Shown piece after piece: positions 15,441-22,770 of a stretch of DNA of 36,623 nucleotides. This stretch comes from Candidatus Pelethosoma merdigallinarum (GTDB lineage Bacteria > Bacillota_I > Bacilli_A > RF39 > UBA660), in contig DVKJ01000060.1 of NCBI GenBank assembly GCA_018716065.1, positions 1-36,623 of the forward strand, written 5' to 3'. Position numbers and translations under genes: made by a program. The notes under the pieces were generated by a model, which had not been told where the DNA came from, did not search any database, and was given only the letters and a program-made list of their open reading frames with translations. Position 1 is the first letter of the stretch, and each line of letters begins with the position of its first letter.

Positions 15441-15459
15441 GGATTTTGAGGTGGGAAGT

Positions 15460-16305
15460 ATGCCAGAATTACCAGAAGTCGAAACCGTAAAAGAAACATT
15501 AAAATTAAAGGTGTTACACAAGAAAATAAAAGAAGTACGTGTTTTATATCCGAAAATGATTGAATATCCTAGTGTGGATGAATTTAAAAGAATCTTAAAA
15601 GGAAAAGAACTTGAGGATATCGAACGTCGTGGAAAATGGTTGTTGTTTTCTTTTGGAGAGTATACCTTATTAGGTCATTTACGTATGGAAGGAAAATTCT
15701 TTTTAAAGAGTCACCGTGAAGAAGTGAATAAACATGAACATGTGGTTTTTGAATTTACAGATGGTACAGAATTACGTTATCAAGATACACGTAAGTTTGG
15801 ACGTATGTATTTATATAAAACGGAAGATTTGTATGATCGTAAACCTTTAAATGAGTTGGGATTAGAACCGTGGGATGATCATTTAAATACGCAGTACTTA
15901 TTAAATAAATATAAAAAGAAACGATTACCTATCAAATCAGTCTTATTAGATCAAAGTATTATTACTGGGATTGGAAATATATATGCGGATGAGATCTTAT
16001 TCTTGTCTCATCTAAATCCATTGACGCCATGTATGGATCTTACGCAAAAAGATTGCGAGAACATCATTCAAAATACCCAAAATGTTTTAGAAAGAGCAAT
16101 CCAGTTAGGTGGTACTACGATTCGAAGTTATGAAAGTAGTCAAGGTGTTCATGGACTTTTTCAAAATGAACTATTTGTTCATGGAAAAGAAGGGGAGAAC
16201 TGTCCCGAATGTGGAAGTGAGATTGTTAAAATTAAAGTTGGAGGTAGAGGAACCTATTATTGTAAAAAATGCCAAAGAAAAAAGGCAAAAAGAAGAAAAA
16301 AATAA
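15460..16305 (+). CDS. mutM: Formamidopyrimidine-DNA glycosylase (Fpg/MutM)
   Basis: This 281-residue base-excision repair enzyme removes 8-oxoguanine and formamidopyrimidines and nicks the abasic site. The mature N terminus PELPEVETV carries the catalytic Pro and Glu. The helix-two-turn-helix lies around residues 150-180 (LLDQSIITGIGNIYADEIL). The C-terminal zinc finger has CPEC and CKKC pairs (about 248-270), with the DNA-contacting Arg in the GGRGTY hairpin. ATG 15460 is fixed by the invariant MPELPE and by GAGGTGGG upstream; the frame is open 66 nt further up, but that stretch contains the promoter. A Lys/Arg-rich tail ends the protein. Confidence 0.97.
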   Translation: MPELPEVETVKETLKLKVLHKKIKEVRVLYPKMIEYPSVDEFKRILKGKELEDIERRGKWLLFSFGEYTLLGHLRMEGKFFLKSHREEVNKHEHVVFEFTDGTELRYQDTRKFGRMYLYKTEDLYDRKPLNELGLEPWDDHLNTQYLLNKYKKKRLPIKSVLLDQSIITGIGNIYADEILFLSHLNPLTPCMDLTQKDCENIIQNTQNVLERAIQLGGTTIRSYESSQGVHGLFQNELFVHGKEGENCPECGSEIVKIKVGGRGTYYCKKCQRKKAKRRKK

Positions 16306-16335
16306 AAAAATAGGGTTTATTTTGCGTTTACTTTA

Positions 16336-16344
16336 TGATAAAAT
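16336..16344 (+). promoter_or_regulatory. Extended -10 promoter of pyk
   Basis: TGA then TAAAAT (16339-16344), with TTTATT 17 nt upstream as a modest -35. Confidence 0.5.
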
Positions 16345-16377
16345 GGGACTTGTGGAAAAAAGAAGGTAGTGATATTG

Positions 16378-17787
16378 ATGAAAAAAACTAAGATTATTTG
16401 TAGTATTGGACCATCTAGTTGTCCAGTAGAAATTATGACTAAAATGGTTGATGCTGGAATGAATGTTGCTCGTATCAATTTTTCGCATGCGACGGATGAA
16501 GAAAAGAAAAATGTAGTCGCATCCGTTCATGAAGTACGTAAAATTACCGGAAAACATATTGGAATTTTATATGATACTAAAGGACCAGAATTCCGTAATG
16601 GAATGTTAGAAAATGACAGTATCAATTTAGTAGAAGGAAAAACCATTCGTATTGTGAAAGAAAACGTATTAGGAAATGAAGAACGTTTTTCTGTAAATCA
16701 TCCTAGTGCGATTGAATCTTTACAAGTAGGAAATTCTATTTTACTTGAAAATGGTTTAATGGAAGTTATTGTTACATCAAAAGAAGAAGATGGCGTTACT
16801 TGTAAAATATTACACGGTGGAGTTCTTGGAAACAAGAAGAGTTTAAGTGTTCCAGGTGTTCACTTAGATATTCCATTTGTTAGTGAAGCCGATCGTGAAG
16901 ACATTATTTATGCTTGCCGCCATGAAGCTGATTTTATTGCTTTATCATTTGTTAATAGTCGAGCAGATATTTTAGAAGTAAAGAAAATCTTAGAAGAAGA
17001 AAATCGTACAGATATTAAGTTAATTGCTAAGATTGAAAGTCGTACAGGAGTAAACAACTTAGATGAAATTATTCCAGAATGTAGTGGTATTATGGTTGCC
17101 CGTGGAGATCTAGGTGTGGAAGTACCTGTATATGAATTACCAATTATTCAAAAAGATATTATTAAACGTGTTCGCGAACGTGGAAAAATTTGTGTGGTTG
17201 CCACTGAAATGTTAGAATCGATGAAGAAAAACGCACGTCCTACGCGTGCTGAAGTCAGTGACGTAGCCAATGCGGTATTAGAAGGAACCGATGCGGTTAT
17301 GTTAAGTGGAGAAACAACTACTGGTAAATTCCCAATTGAAACCGTACAATACATGGCTTCTATTTGTGAATATGCCGAAAGAAATTATGATTATAGTCGC
17401 AAATTTGCGGATTTACGTCATGAAAATATTACAAGTACGATTGCTCATGCTGTAGTAGAAGCCGCACATGTTCTAGATATTAAAGCCATCGTTACACCAA
17501 CGATGAGTGGTTATACAGCGAAACGTATTAGTAATCTAAAACCCAAAAGCATCGTTCTTGCTGGATGTACCAGTGAAGAAGTTGCGAATAAACTAACACT
17601 TAATTGGGGTGTATATCCATTTGTCATTCCTGTTTATGATTCTGTCGAAGATGTATTAGAGAAATCAAAGGATGCCGCAAAGAAAATGGCTAATTTAAAT
17701 CCTGGAGATACGATTATTATGACCGGTACGTTCTCTAACAACTTAGAAGCTCAAACAACAAATTTAATGACCGTAGATCGTATTTAG
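16378..17787 (+). CDS. pyk: Pyruvate kinase
   Basis: This 469-residue enzyme catalyses the last glycolytic step, phosphoenolpyruvate plus ADP to pyruvate plus ATP. Motifs: KIICSIGPSS at the N terminus; ARINFSH; YDTKGPEFR; B domain about 70-165; the signature LIAKIESRTG with the catalytic Lys near residue 217; and MVARGDLGVE. The A domain continues with VATEMLESM and the C domain closes the protein. It lacks the PEP-utiliser extension found in Bacillus pyruvate kinase. Start choice: ATG 16378, because GTG 16369 and TTG 16375 lie within or too close to AAGGTAGTGAT, which matches the anti-Shine-Dalgarno sequence. A terminator follows directly. Confidence 0.97.
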   Translation: MKKTKIICSIGPSSCPVEIMTKMVDAGMNVARINFSHATDEEKKNVVASVHEVRKITGKHIGILYDTKGPEFRNGMLENDSINLVEGKTIRIVKENVLGNEERFSVNHPSAIESLQVGNSILLENGLMEVIVTSKEEDGVTCKILHGGVLGNKKSLSVPGVHLDIPFVSEADREDIIYACRHEADFIALSFVNSRADILEVKKILEEENRTDIKLIAKIESRTGVNNLDEIIPECSGIMVARGDLGVEVPVYELPIIQKDIIKRVRERGKICVVATEMLESMKKNARPTRAEVSDVANAVLEGTDAVMLSGETTTGKFPIETVQYMASICEYAERNYDYSRKFADLRHENITSTIAHAVVEAAHVLDIKAIVTPTMSGYTAKRISNLKPKSIVLAGCTSEEVANKLTLNWGVYPFVIPVYDSVEDVLEKSKDAAKKMANLNPGDTIIMTGTFSNNLEAQTTNLMTVDRI

Positions 17788-17813
17788 AAAACAGTTTTGT
17801 TTTCTTTTTTTTT
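17787..17813 (+). terminator. pyk terminator
   Basis: GAAAAC (17787-17792), 6-nt loop, GTTTTC (17799-17804), then about nine Ts. Confidence 0.8.
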
Positions 17814-17853
17814 GTTAAATTTTTGTGAACTTTGTTCAAGTTTCGTATTTTCA

Positions 17854-17862
17854 TGATATACT
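17854..17862 (+). promoter_or_regulatory. Extended -10 promoter with overlapping inverted repeat
   Basis: TGA plus TATACT (17857-17862). A TGAACTTTGTTCA inverted repeat (17826-17838) covers the -35 position and could be an operator. Confidence 0.45.
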
Positions 17863-17883
17863 GTAAGTAGGTAGGTGATCATA

Positions 17884-18510
17884 TTGAAATTGGAAAGACT
17901 ATATGGTGAATATACCAATCAATTAAGTATATTCCCAAATGAAATGGAACTCGCTTTACGCGAAGAGGGGAAAACTAGTGAGAATCTATTAGTTGATCGG
18001 ATTGAGTATTATTTACAGTTACACCATATGAATGTTATTTTTCCAAAAGAAGAAGTACGCCAAACGATTATTTCAAATCAAACGGATTATAATAATTATG
18101 TGGTCAATCATAGTCGTAAGATAACCGCACAAAATTTACATTCCATGAAGCAACACATTAAGGAACAAACATCAGTTCAAGAACGAATGAATCTTTTAGT
18201 AGATTTGTTGAAGAGAATGTATCAAACGATTGATTATAATGACAACGCACTTGAAAAATTAGATTATAATGCTCATCTTGCAGATGATATTATCAATATT
18301 TTTAAAAGAGAAAATCATGATAACATAGATTCTTGCCTTCAAGAAGTAGAGCAAATGATTTATGAATTTGTCGAGGAAAACTCAAGAAAATGTAATGAAA
18401 ATGTCAAAAGTCATTTGCGAGAGAATTATATGTTGCCACTCAATAAGGCTTATGAACAGCTCGCACAAGTGTTGACCCAAGAAACGGTAGTTCCATCCGT
18501 TGTAAAATAA
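17884..18510 (+). CDS. Uncharacterised 208-residue protein
   Basis: A soluble, largely helical protein with strong charge and several heptad-like stretches (about 70-160), no membrane segment and no recognised motif. The start is read as TTG 17884, because GTG 17875 lies inside the GGTGAT ribosome binding sequence; the same SD-then-TTG/ATG layout is seen at pyk. It has its own extended -10 promoter and an 11-bp terminator after it, so it is a single-gene unit between pyk and recX. Function unknown. Confidence 0.7.
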   Translation: MKLERLYGEYTNQLSIFPNEMELALREEGKTSENLLVDRIEYYLQLHHMNVIFPKEEVRQTIISNQTDYNNYVVNHSRKITAQNLHSMKQHIKEQTSVQERMNLLVDLLKRMYQTIDYNDNALEKLDYNAHLADDIINIFKRENHDNIDSCLQEVEQMIYEFVEENSRKCNENVKSHLRENYMLPLNKAYEQLAQVLTQETVVPSVVK

Positions 18511-18516
18511 AAGGGA

Positions 18517-18542
18517 AAATAAAAGGAGAAATCCTTTTATTT
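18517..18542 (+). terminator. Terminator-like hairpin after the 17884 gene
   Basis: AAATAAAAGGA (18517-18527), GAAA tetraloop, TCCTTTTATTT (18532-18542). The following T run is weak. Confidence 0.6.
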
Positions 18543-18578
18543 GTGTCTTAAAAATTCTTGTGATAAGAAGGTGATAAA

Positions 18579-19343
18579 ATGGTTATACATAAAATAAAAA
18601 AATTAGGTAATGGAAAATATCAACTAATCATTGGGAATCATCACAAAGTAACTACTTATGATGAAGTGATTCTAAAATACAATTTATTGTATAAAAAAGA
18701 AATCGACAGTGAATTATTGGATCAGATCTTTAGTGAGACTAGTTTTTATGATGTTTATACCAAAGCCGTGAAATATATTTCGATACGATTACGTAGTGAA
18801 AAAGAAATACAAAAGTATTTATCTAAATATTCTTTATCGCCAAAAGAAGAACAACAATGTATGGACCAATTAAAAGAAGTGGGTCTTATTAACGATGAAC
18901 GTTTTGCCCAAGCTTTTATTTCCGATAAGCTATACTTATCTACGATGGGACCTTATAAAATTCGTGGGGAATTAGAAAAGTTAGGTGTTTCTTCCGAGTG
19001 TATTGAAAAAGAAATGGAACATATTGATTTATCCATGGTGAAAGATAAACTCTTTGGGTTGATGCAAAAGAAAATAAAGGCGAATAAAAAGTATTCCTCT
19101 TATATGATGCACCAAAAATTACTCTATTATTTTCGTGATTTAGGTTATGATACTGGGATGATCGAAGAAGTTTTTTCTATGATGGAAAAATCTGATTCTT
19201 CGGTGATTCAAAAAGAGTATGAAAAACAAGTAAAACGATTATCTAAAAAGTACCAAGGAACTCTTTTACAACAAAAAGTGAAAGAGAAGTTATATCAGAA
19301 AGGTTTTTCTTGGGATGAAATCCAAAGTGTTACACAAAATTAA
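18579..19343 (+). CDS. recX: Regulatory protein RecX
   Basis: RecX binds inside RecA filaments and limits recombination. The 254-residue protein has three repeated three-helix units typical of the family: residues about 60-110 (YISIRLRSEKEIQKYLSK and the following GLINDERFAQAFI), 115-190 and 195-250. The family motif LxxxGLINDxxFA is clear. Length fits the longer Bacilli-type RecX (about 260). GAAGGTGAT precedes ATG 18579. It is convergent with the HIT gene; the two stop codons share one palindromic terminator. Confidence 0.9.
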   Translation: MVIHKIKKLGNGKYQLIIGNHHKVTTYDEVILKYNLLYKKEIDSELLDQIFSETSFYDVYTKAVKYISIRLRSEKEIQKYLSKYSLSPKEEQQCMDQLKEVGLINDERFAQAFISDKLYLSTMGPYKIRGELEKLGVSSECIEKEMEHIDLSMVKDKLFGLMQKKIKANKKYSSYMMHQKLLYYFRDLGYDTGMIEEVFSMMEKSDSSVIQKEYEKQVKRLSKKYQGTLLQQKVKEKLYQKGFSWDEIQSVTQN

Positions 19344-19363
19344 AAGAGTCCTAGGACTCTTTT
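19342..19363. terminator. Bidirectional terminator between recX and the HIT gene
   Basis: AAAAGAGTCC (19342-19351), TA, GGACTCTTTT (19354-19363), a near-perfect palindrome. It includes the recX TAA and the HIT TAG and has T tails on both strands. Confidence 0.8.
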
Positions 19364-19719
19364 AGTTTTTCATAGACATCTTCAACAGGTAATAATACTT
19401 GTTCTTCTTGATAATGAGGTTTTAAATGTAAGTGAAAGTGTTTCACTTCTTGAACATCTCCATTATTTTGAACTAACGTTAAACCATCGATTTGTAATTT
19501 CGTTTCCATTAATGATTTTAAATAACGAGCTACATCAAAAATATGAGTGAGCGTTTCATTATCTAAGTCACTAATATCGGTATAATGTTTTTTTGGAATA
19601 ATTAAAGTATGTCCATTCACATCTGGTTCAATATCTAAGAACGCTTTTACTTTATCATCCTCATAAATCGTATAAGAAGGAATTTCTTCATTTATAATTT
19701 TACAAAAGATACATTCCAT
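19351..19719 (-). CDS. HIT-family nucleotide hydrolase/transferase
   Basis: This 122-residue protein belongs to the Hint-type histidine triad family, which hydrolyses purine nucleotide phosphoramidates or related adenylates. The N terminus CIFCKIINEEIPS, the core FLDIEPDVNGHTLIIPKKH and the triad HFHLHLKP near residues 97-104 are diagnostic. Start: ATG 19719 has GGAG 9 nt upstream; the longer frame from 19734 would begin at or before the predicted transcription start. An extended -10 (TGC TATAAT, plus 19739-19744) lies just upstream. Single gene, convergent with recX. Confidence 0.93.
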   Translation of the reverse strand: MECIFCKIINEEIPSYTIYEDDKVKAFLDIEPDVNGHTLIIPKKHYTDISDLDNETLTHIFDVARYLKSLMETKLQIDGLTLVQNNGDVQEVKHFHLHLKPHYQEEQVLLPVEDVYEKLKES

Positions 19720-19738
19720 TTTTATCATCTCCATTTTT

Positions 19739-19747
19739 ATTATAGCA
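19739..19747 (-). promoter_or_regulatory. Extended -10 promoter of the HIT gene
   Basis: On the minus strand TGC followed by TATAAT. The start point near 19732 leaves a very short leader, which supports the start codon at 19719. No good -35 is visible. Confidence 0.55.
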
Positions 19748-19838
19748 CACCTTTTATCTAAATTTTTGTAAAAAAAGTTATATTTATGAATTTTTATGAT
19801 ATACTAATATTGAGAATAGACGGATGTTCTCTATACTA

Positions 19839-19867
19839 TTGACATTATGTTTTATTTATGTTAAAGT
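19839..19867 (+). promoter_or_regulatory. Promoter of a small-RNA candidate
   Basis: TTGACA (19839-19844), 17-nt spacer, TAAAGT (19862-19867). No plus-strand open frame follows within 1.4 kb, only three hairpins. Confidence 0.6.
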
Positions 19868-19873
19868 ATATCT

Positions 19874-19970
19874 TACTCAATGACCAAGGGTTATATGAGT
19901 CCTGGAAACGCAACTTTTTATAAGTTGCGTTATCCGTTTTAGATTAAAAAAACTCGTTAAGAGTTTTTTT
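19874..19970 (+). ncRNA. Candidate structured small RNA with own promoter and terminator
   Basis: About 97 nt folds into three consecutive stem-loops. Hairpin 1 (19875-19900) pairs ACTCAATGACC with GGTTATATGAGT, with one bulged A and an AAG loop. Hairpin 2 (19904-19935) pairs GGAAACGCAACTT with AAGTTGCGTTATCC, with one bulge. Hairpin 3 (19946-19970) is an intrinsic terminator. A TTGACA/TAAAGT promoter lies at the right distance upstream. I could not match it to a riboswitch or RNA family from memory. It points toward, and shares its terminator with, the minus-strand DUF3800 module. Confidence 0.55.
19946..19970. terminator. Bidirectional terminator
   Basis: AAAAAAACTC (19946-19955), loop GTTAA, GAGTTTTTTT (19961-19970). 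It serves the plus-strand RNA and the minus-strand module, whose stop codon (19957-19959) lies in the loop. Confidence 0.8.
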
Positions 19971-20469
19971 GGTATTTGTAATATTCTTTTAAAACTTTAT
20001 TTAAATAACCTGGTTCATCAATTAAATAAGAACTAATGATGAACATATCATTTTTCTTTTGCTCTAAAATTATAATATAACTATGGCAGTGATTACTATA
20101 CAATATTTTTGTTCTTTTTGTGTTTTTATAAGGGGCAGTCCAGATTTTAATTTTTGAACAATTATTATCGTCACAAGTTTTACATTTGGAATAATTATTA
20201 ATCATTGGAACAATATAATTAATAAAATATGCGCGTTGTTCTCTCATCCTAATTTTAATTCCAAAATTCTTTTTTGTTTTGGTTGTTAAATGAAAAAATC
20301 CTTGCATTCGATTGTCTTCAAAAGGTGTAGTAAATACTTTTACATTCATTCCATTTATTTTTAAATTACCATGATATATATTTTTTACAAAATAAGAATA
20401 TAATTCATCATCTGTCATGGTATTTGGTAATGGAATATTTAAACCACATTTGTTTTTAGTCAATGTCAT
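19957..20469 (-). CDS. Small protein, possible BECR-fold RNase-like domain
   Basis: This 170-residue protein has no clear family assignment. Its C-terminal half (REQRAYFINYIVPMINN, then IKIWTAPYK, KILYSNHCHSYIIIL and MFIISSYLID) has the helix-strand-strand order and a tail like the phage-type BECR nuclease domains (PBECR). This is a memory-based impression, not a firm assignment. There is a CKTC...CSK cysteine cluster around residues 103-110. ATG 20469 is chosen: GGAAG precedes it, and it overlaps the 3' end of the DUF3800 gene by 14 nt, implying translational coupling. A longer open frame exists from 20559, but it lies inside the upstream gene. AT-rich with many ATA and AAA codons, unlike the flanking housekeeping genes. 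Confidence 0.6.
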   Translation of the reverse strand: MTLTKNKCGLNIPLPNTMTDDELYSYFVKNIYHGNLKINGMNVKVFTTPFEDNRMQGFFHLTTKTKKNFGIKIRMREQRAYFINYIVPMINNYSKCKTCDDNNCSKIKIWTAPYKNTKRTKILYSNHCHSYIIILEQKKNDMFIISSYLIDEPGYLNKVLKEYYKYQKNS

Positions 20470-21157
20470 CTCTTGACTTCCAAATAAATATATTAAATTT
20501 TGTATTACTACAGTAAGAAGTTGTATCAAAATCATTTTTGTATAATTTTTGAATTTCATTTATTATATTCAATTTAACAGGATTACCTTCTAAATGGCGA
20601 TAATAATAAGATAAGGCTCCAATTAATATATCATTAATTTGAAGAATGGATGATTCGTATGATCTGATTGGTTGTATTTTTTTTATTGTTTTTTTATTAG
20701 TGTCAGAAATCTTTATTCTTAAATATTTTAACATTATTTGATGATAATAATAGGAGTTTGTATCTTTGATATCTGGATAAATATTATAAGAATTTCCTGG
20801 ATTAATGATATATTTTAACATGTTATAGTATGCCTTATGATAGAAATCATTTTCTGTTTGATTATATTTCTCATGATTTAATTTCTTTTTATCGATTACA
20901 ATAACTCTAAATTTTAAATCATCATTATTAAAAAAATAGTTAATGATATCTAAATATAGTTTTTCAGTCTTTTTATCTACCTTATTCCATTTTAATTCAA
21001 TCTTTCTTGAAAGATTGTAATTTTCTTTTAAATGATTGATATATTCATTAATTTTTTGAACTTTAATTTTTGGACAATAAAGAGCTCCAATTAACATATA
21101 ATCACTTTTGTTGCTTGATAAATGACAACTTTCATCACAATATATATTATATTCCAT
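20456..21157 (-). CDS. DUF3800 domain protein
   Basis: This 233-residue protein begins YNIYCDESCHL and continues SDYMLIGALYCP, the acidic N-terminal signature of DUF3800 (usually YxDESG followed by a strand). DUF3800 proteins are common in mobile and defence-related loci and are suspected to have an RNase H-like fold; activity is not established. Further acidic residues lie in FRVIVIDKKKL near residue 82 and PDIKDTNSYYY near 124. AAGGTGAT precedes ATG 21157. It is the first gene of a two-gene minus-strand operon, with its own promoter divergent from that of the cysteine desulfurase. Low GC and ATA/AGA-rich codons suggest horizontal origin. Confidence 0.75.
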   Translation of the reverse strand: MEYNIYCDESCHLSSNKSDYMLIGALYCPKIKVQKINEYINHLKENYNLSRKIELKWNKVDKKTEKLYLDIINYFFNNDDLKFRVIVIDKKKLNHEKYNQTENDFYHKAYYNMLKYIINPGNSYNIYPDIKDTNSYYYHQIMLKYLRIKISDTNKKTIKKIQPIRSYESSILQINDILIGALSYYYRHLEGNPVKLNIINEIQKLYKNDFDTTSYCSNTKFNIFIWKSRDDID

Positions 21158-21184
21158 TTTATCACCTTATTCCTTTTAATGGCT

Positions 21185-21214
21185 ATTATAACACACATCA
21201 GATATTGTTCGCAA
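21185..21214 (-). promoter_or_regulatory. Promoter of the DUF3800 operon
   Basis: Minus strand TTGCGA (plus 21209-21214), 18-nt spacer, TATAAT (plus 21185-21190). Confidence 0.65.
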
Positions 21215-21220
21215 AACTTA

Positions 21221-21249
21221 TTGACAATTATCTATAATTTTATTATAGT
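21221..21249 (+). promoter_or_regulatory. Promoter upstream of the cysteine desulfurase, with long leader
   Basis: TTGACA (21221-21226), 17-nt spacer, TATAGT (21244-21249), arranged divergently from the DUF3800 promoter. It would give a leader of about 190 nt containing the palindrome AAAGAATGAG/CTCATTCTTT (21269-21278/21280-21289) and CGAATATTCG. A nearer TATAAT (about 21415) could give a short leader instead. Confidence 0.6.
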
Positions 21250-21445
21250 ATACGTGAAAACGAAGAAAAAAGAATGAGTCTCATTCTTTCGTGAATACTG
21301 CGAATATTCGTTATTATAATGTGACGAAAAAAATTTTTTAAACATATTTTTATTTATTGCCATATAATAAAGATAGTAGGGACGAATACATTTCAGAAAA
21401 AAGAAGAAAAAGAATATAATAAAATAGAGAATTGGAGGTGATGGT

Positions 21446-22639
21446 ATGCATCGTGAAGATTTTCCGATCTTAAAAAATGATCTGATTTATTTTGATAATG
21501 GTGCGACTTCGCTAAAACCACAGAGAGTGGTGGATGCGATTGTAGATTATTATACAAAGTATACCGCGAATGCCCATCGTGGTGATTATGACAATAGTAT
21601 CAAAGTAGATGAAAAATATGCGAATAGTCGAAAAATCATAAAAGATTTTATTCATGCAAAATCTACCAAAGAAATTATTTTTACGAGTGGCACAACAGAT
21701 TCTTTAAATCGTATTGTATTTGGTTATTTTGAAAATCAATTACAAGAAAATGATGAAGTATTAGTAACGGTCAGTGAACATGCATCGAATTTATTACCTT
21801 GGTTTGAACTCGAAGATAAAAAGGGAATTAAAGTACGTTATATTGAGTTGGATTCGAACTATGAAGTGACAATTGAAAACCTAAAACAAGCAATTACACC
21901 TCGTACGAAAGTAATTAGTCTTGCTCATATTACGAATGTGATTGGCGATGTAAGACCGATTGAAGAGATTATTAAGATGGCTCATCAAAACCATATTTTA
22001 TGTGTGATCGATGGTGCCCAATCGGTTCCTCATTTACCGATTGATGTTCAAAAATTAGATCTTGATTTTCTAACTTTTTCTGGTCATAAAATGTGTGGGC
22101 CTACAGGAATTGGTGTCTTATATGTCAAAGAAGATTTACTCCCTGATTTAAAACCCCTTACGTATGGTGGAGGAATGAATGCAAGTTTCGCACCGAATGG
22201 AGAACGTCTGTATCACGCTTCTCCAGATTTATATGAAGCAGGTACTCAGAATATTGCGGGTATTATTGGACTTGGAGAAGCGGTTCAGTATTTAGAACAA
22301 CTGGGAATGGATCGTATTCATCAATATGAATTAGAATTAAAAGAATATGCGGTCAAACGTATGAAAGAAATTCCCCAAATTACCATTTATAATGAACATA
22401 GTCAAAGTGGTATTATTTCTTTTAATTATGAAGGAATTTTTGCTCAAGACTTAGCCATTTATTTGAATCGTTCTCACATTTCGATTCGTTCTGGTAGTCA
22501 TTGTGCGAAGATCTTAAATCAAGAAATTGGAATTAAAAATACTTGTCGCATTAGTTTTTATTTCTATAATACGAAAGAGGAAATTGATCGGATGATTGAA
22601 GTATTAAAAAATCCTCATATTTATGAAGAAATTATTTAA
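21446..22639 (+). CDS. Cysteine desulfurase, SufS/Csd type
   Basis: This 397-residue PLP enzyme removes sulfur from cysteine as an enzyme-bound persulfide for Fe-S cluster or thiolation pathways. Seen: the N-terminal FDNGATSLKP; SEHASNLLPW; VIDGAQSVPH; the PLP lysine in LTFSGHKMCGPTG near residue 222; and the active-site Cys in IRSGSHCAK near 352. This places it in group II (SufS/CsdA). No sufBCD or sufU neighbour is visible, so the acceptor is unknown. Start ATG 21446 follows GGAGGTG. Single gene, ended by the hairpin at 22642-22672. Confidence 0.93.
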   Translation: MHREDFPILKNDLIYFDNGATSLKPQRVVDAIVDYYTKYTANAHRGDYDNSIKVDEKYANSRKIIKDFIHAKSTKEIIFTSGTTDSLNRIVFGYFENQLQENDEVLVTVSEHASNLLPWFELEDKKGIKVRYIELDSNYEVTIENLKQAITPRTKVISLAHITNVIGDVRPIEEIIKMAHQNHILCVIDGAQSVPHLPIDVQKLDLDFLTFSGHKMCGPTGIGVLYVKEDLLPDLKPLTYGGGMNASFAPNGERLYHASPDLYEAGTQNIAGIIGLGEAVQYLEQLGMDRIHQYELELKEYAVKRMKEIPQITIYNEHSQSGIISFNYEGIFAQDLAIYLNRSHISIRSGSHCAKILNQEIGIKNTCRISFYFYNTKEEIDRMIEVLKNPHIYEEII

Positions 22640-22641
22640 AG

Positions 22642-22672
22642 ATTGGAATACTTAGTATTCTAATTTTTTTTT
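22642..22672 (+). terminator. Cysteine desulfurase terminator
   Basis: ATTGGAATAC (22642-22651), loop TTA, GTATTCTAAT (22655-22664), about nine Ts. Confidence 0.8.
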
Positions 22673-22713
22673 GTAAAATTTCTCAAAGAGAATTTGTCTT
22701 AGGACTATTTTTA

Positions 22714-22743
22714 TTGCGTTTCTAAGGTTATACGTGATATAAT
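22714..22743 (+). promoter_or_regulatory. Promoter of the ftsK/spoIIIE operon
   Basis: TTGCGT (22714-22719), 18-nt spacer ending TGA, TATAAT (22738-22743). GGAGG precedes ATG 22771. Confidence 0.7.
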
Positions 22744-22770
22744 GATAAAGATGAAACTAGGAGGTACAAC

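Noticed and set aside
16109-16369. 86-codon frame overlapping the 3' end of mutM
   Set aside because: Out-of-frame shadow of mutM extending into the pyk promoter; composition is low complexity and there is no ribosome binding site.
19936-19943. CCGTTTTAGA near the small RNA resembles part of a type II CRISPR repeat or tracrRNA
   Set aside because: Only about eight bases agree; there is no repeat array and no cas gene in the window.
20470-20559. 30-codon N-terminal extension of the 170-residue module protein
   Set aside because: It lies inside the DUF3800 gene, and the better-placed ATG 20469 has its own GGAAG; the extension is probably not translated in this frame.
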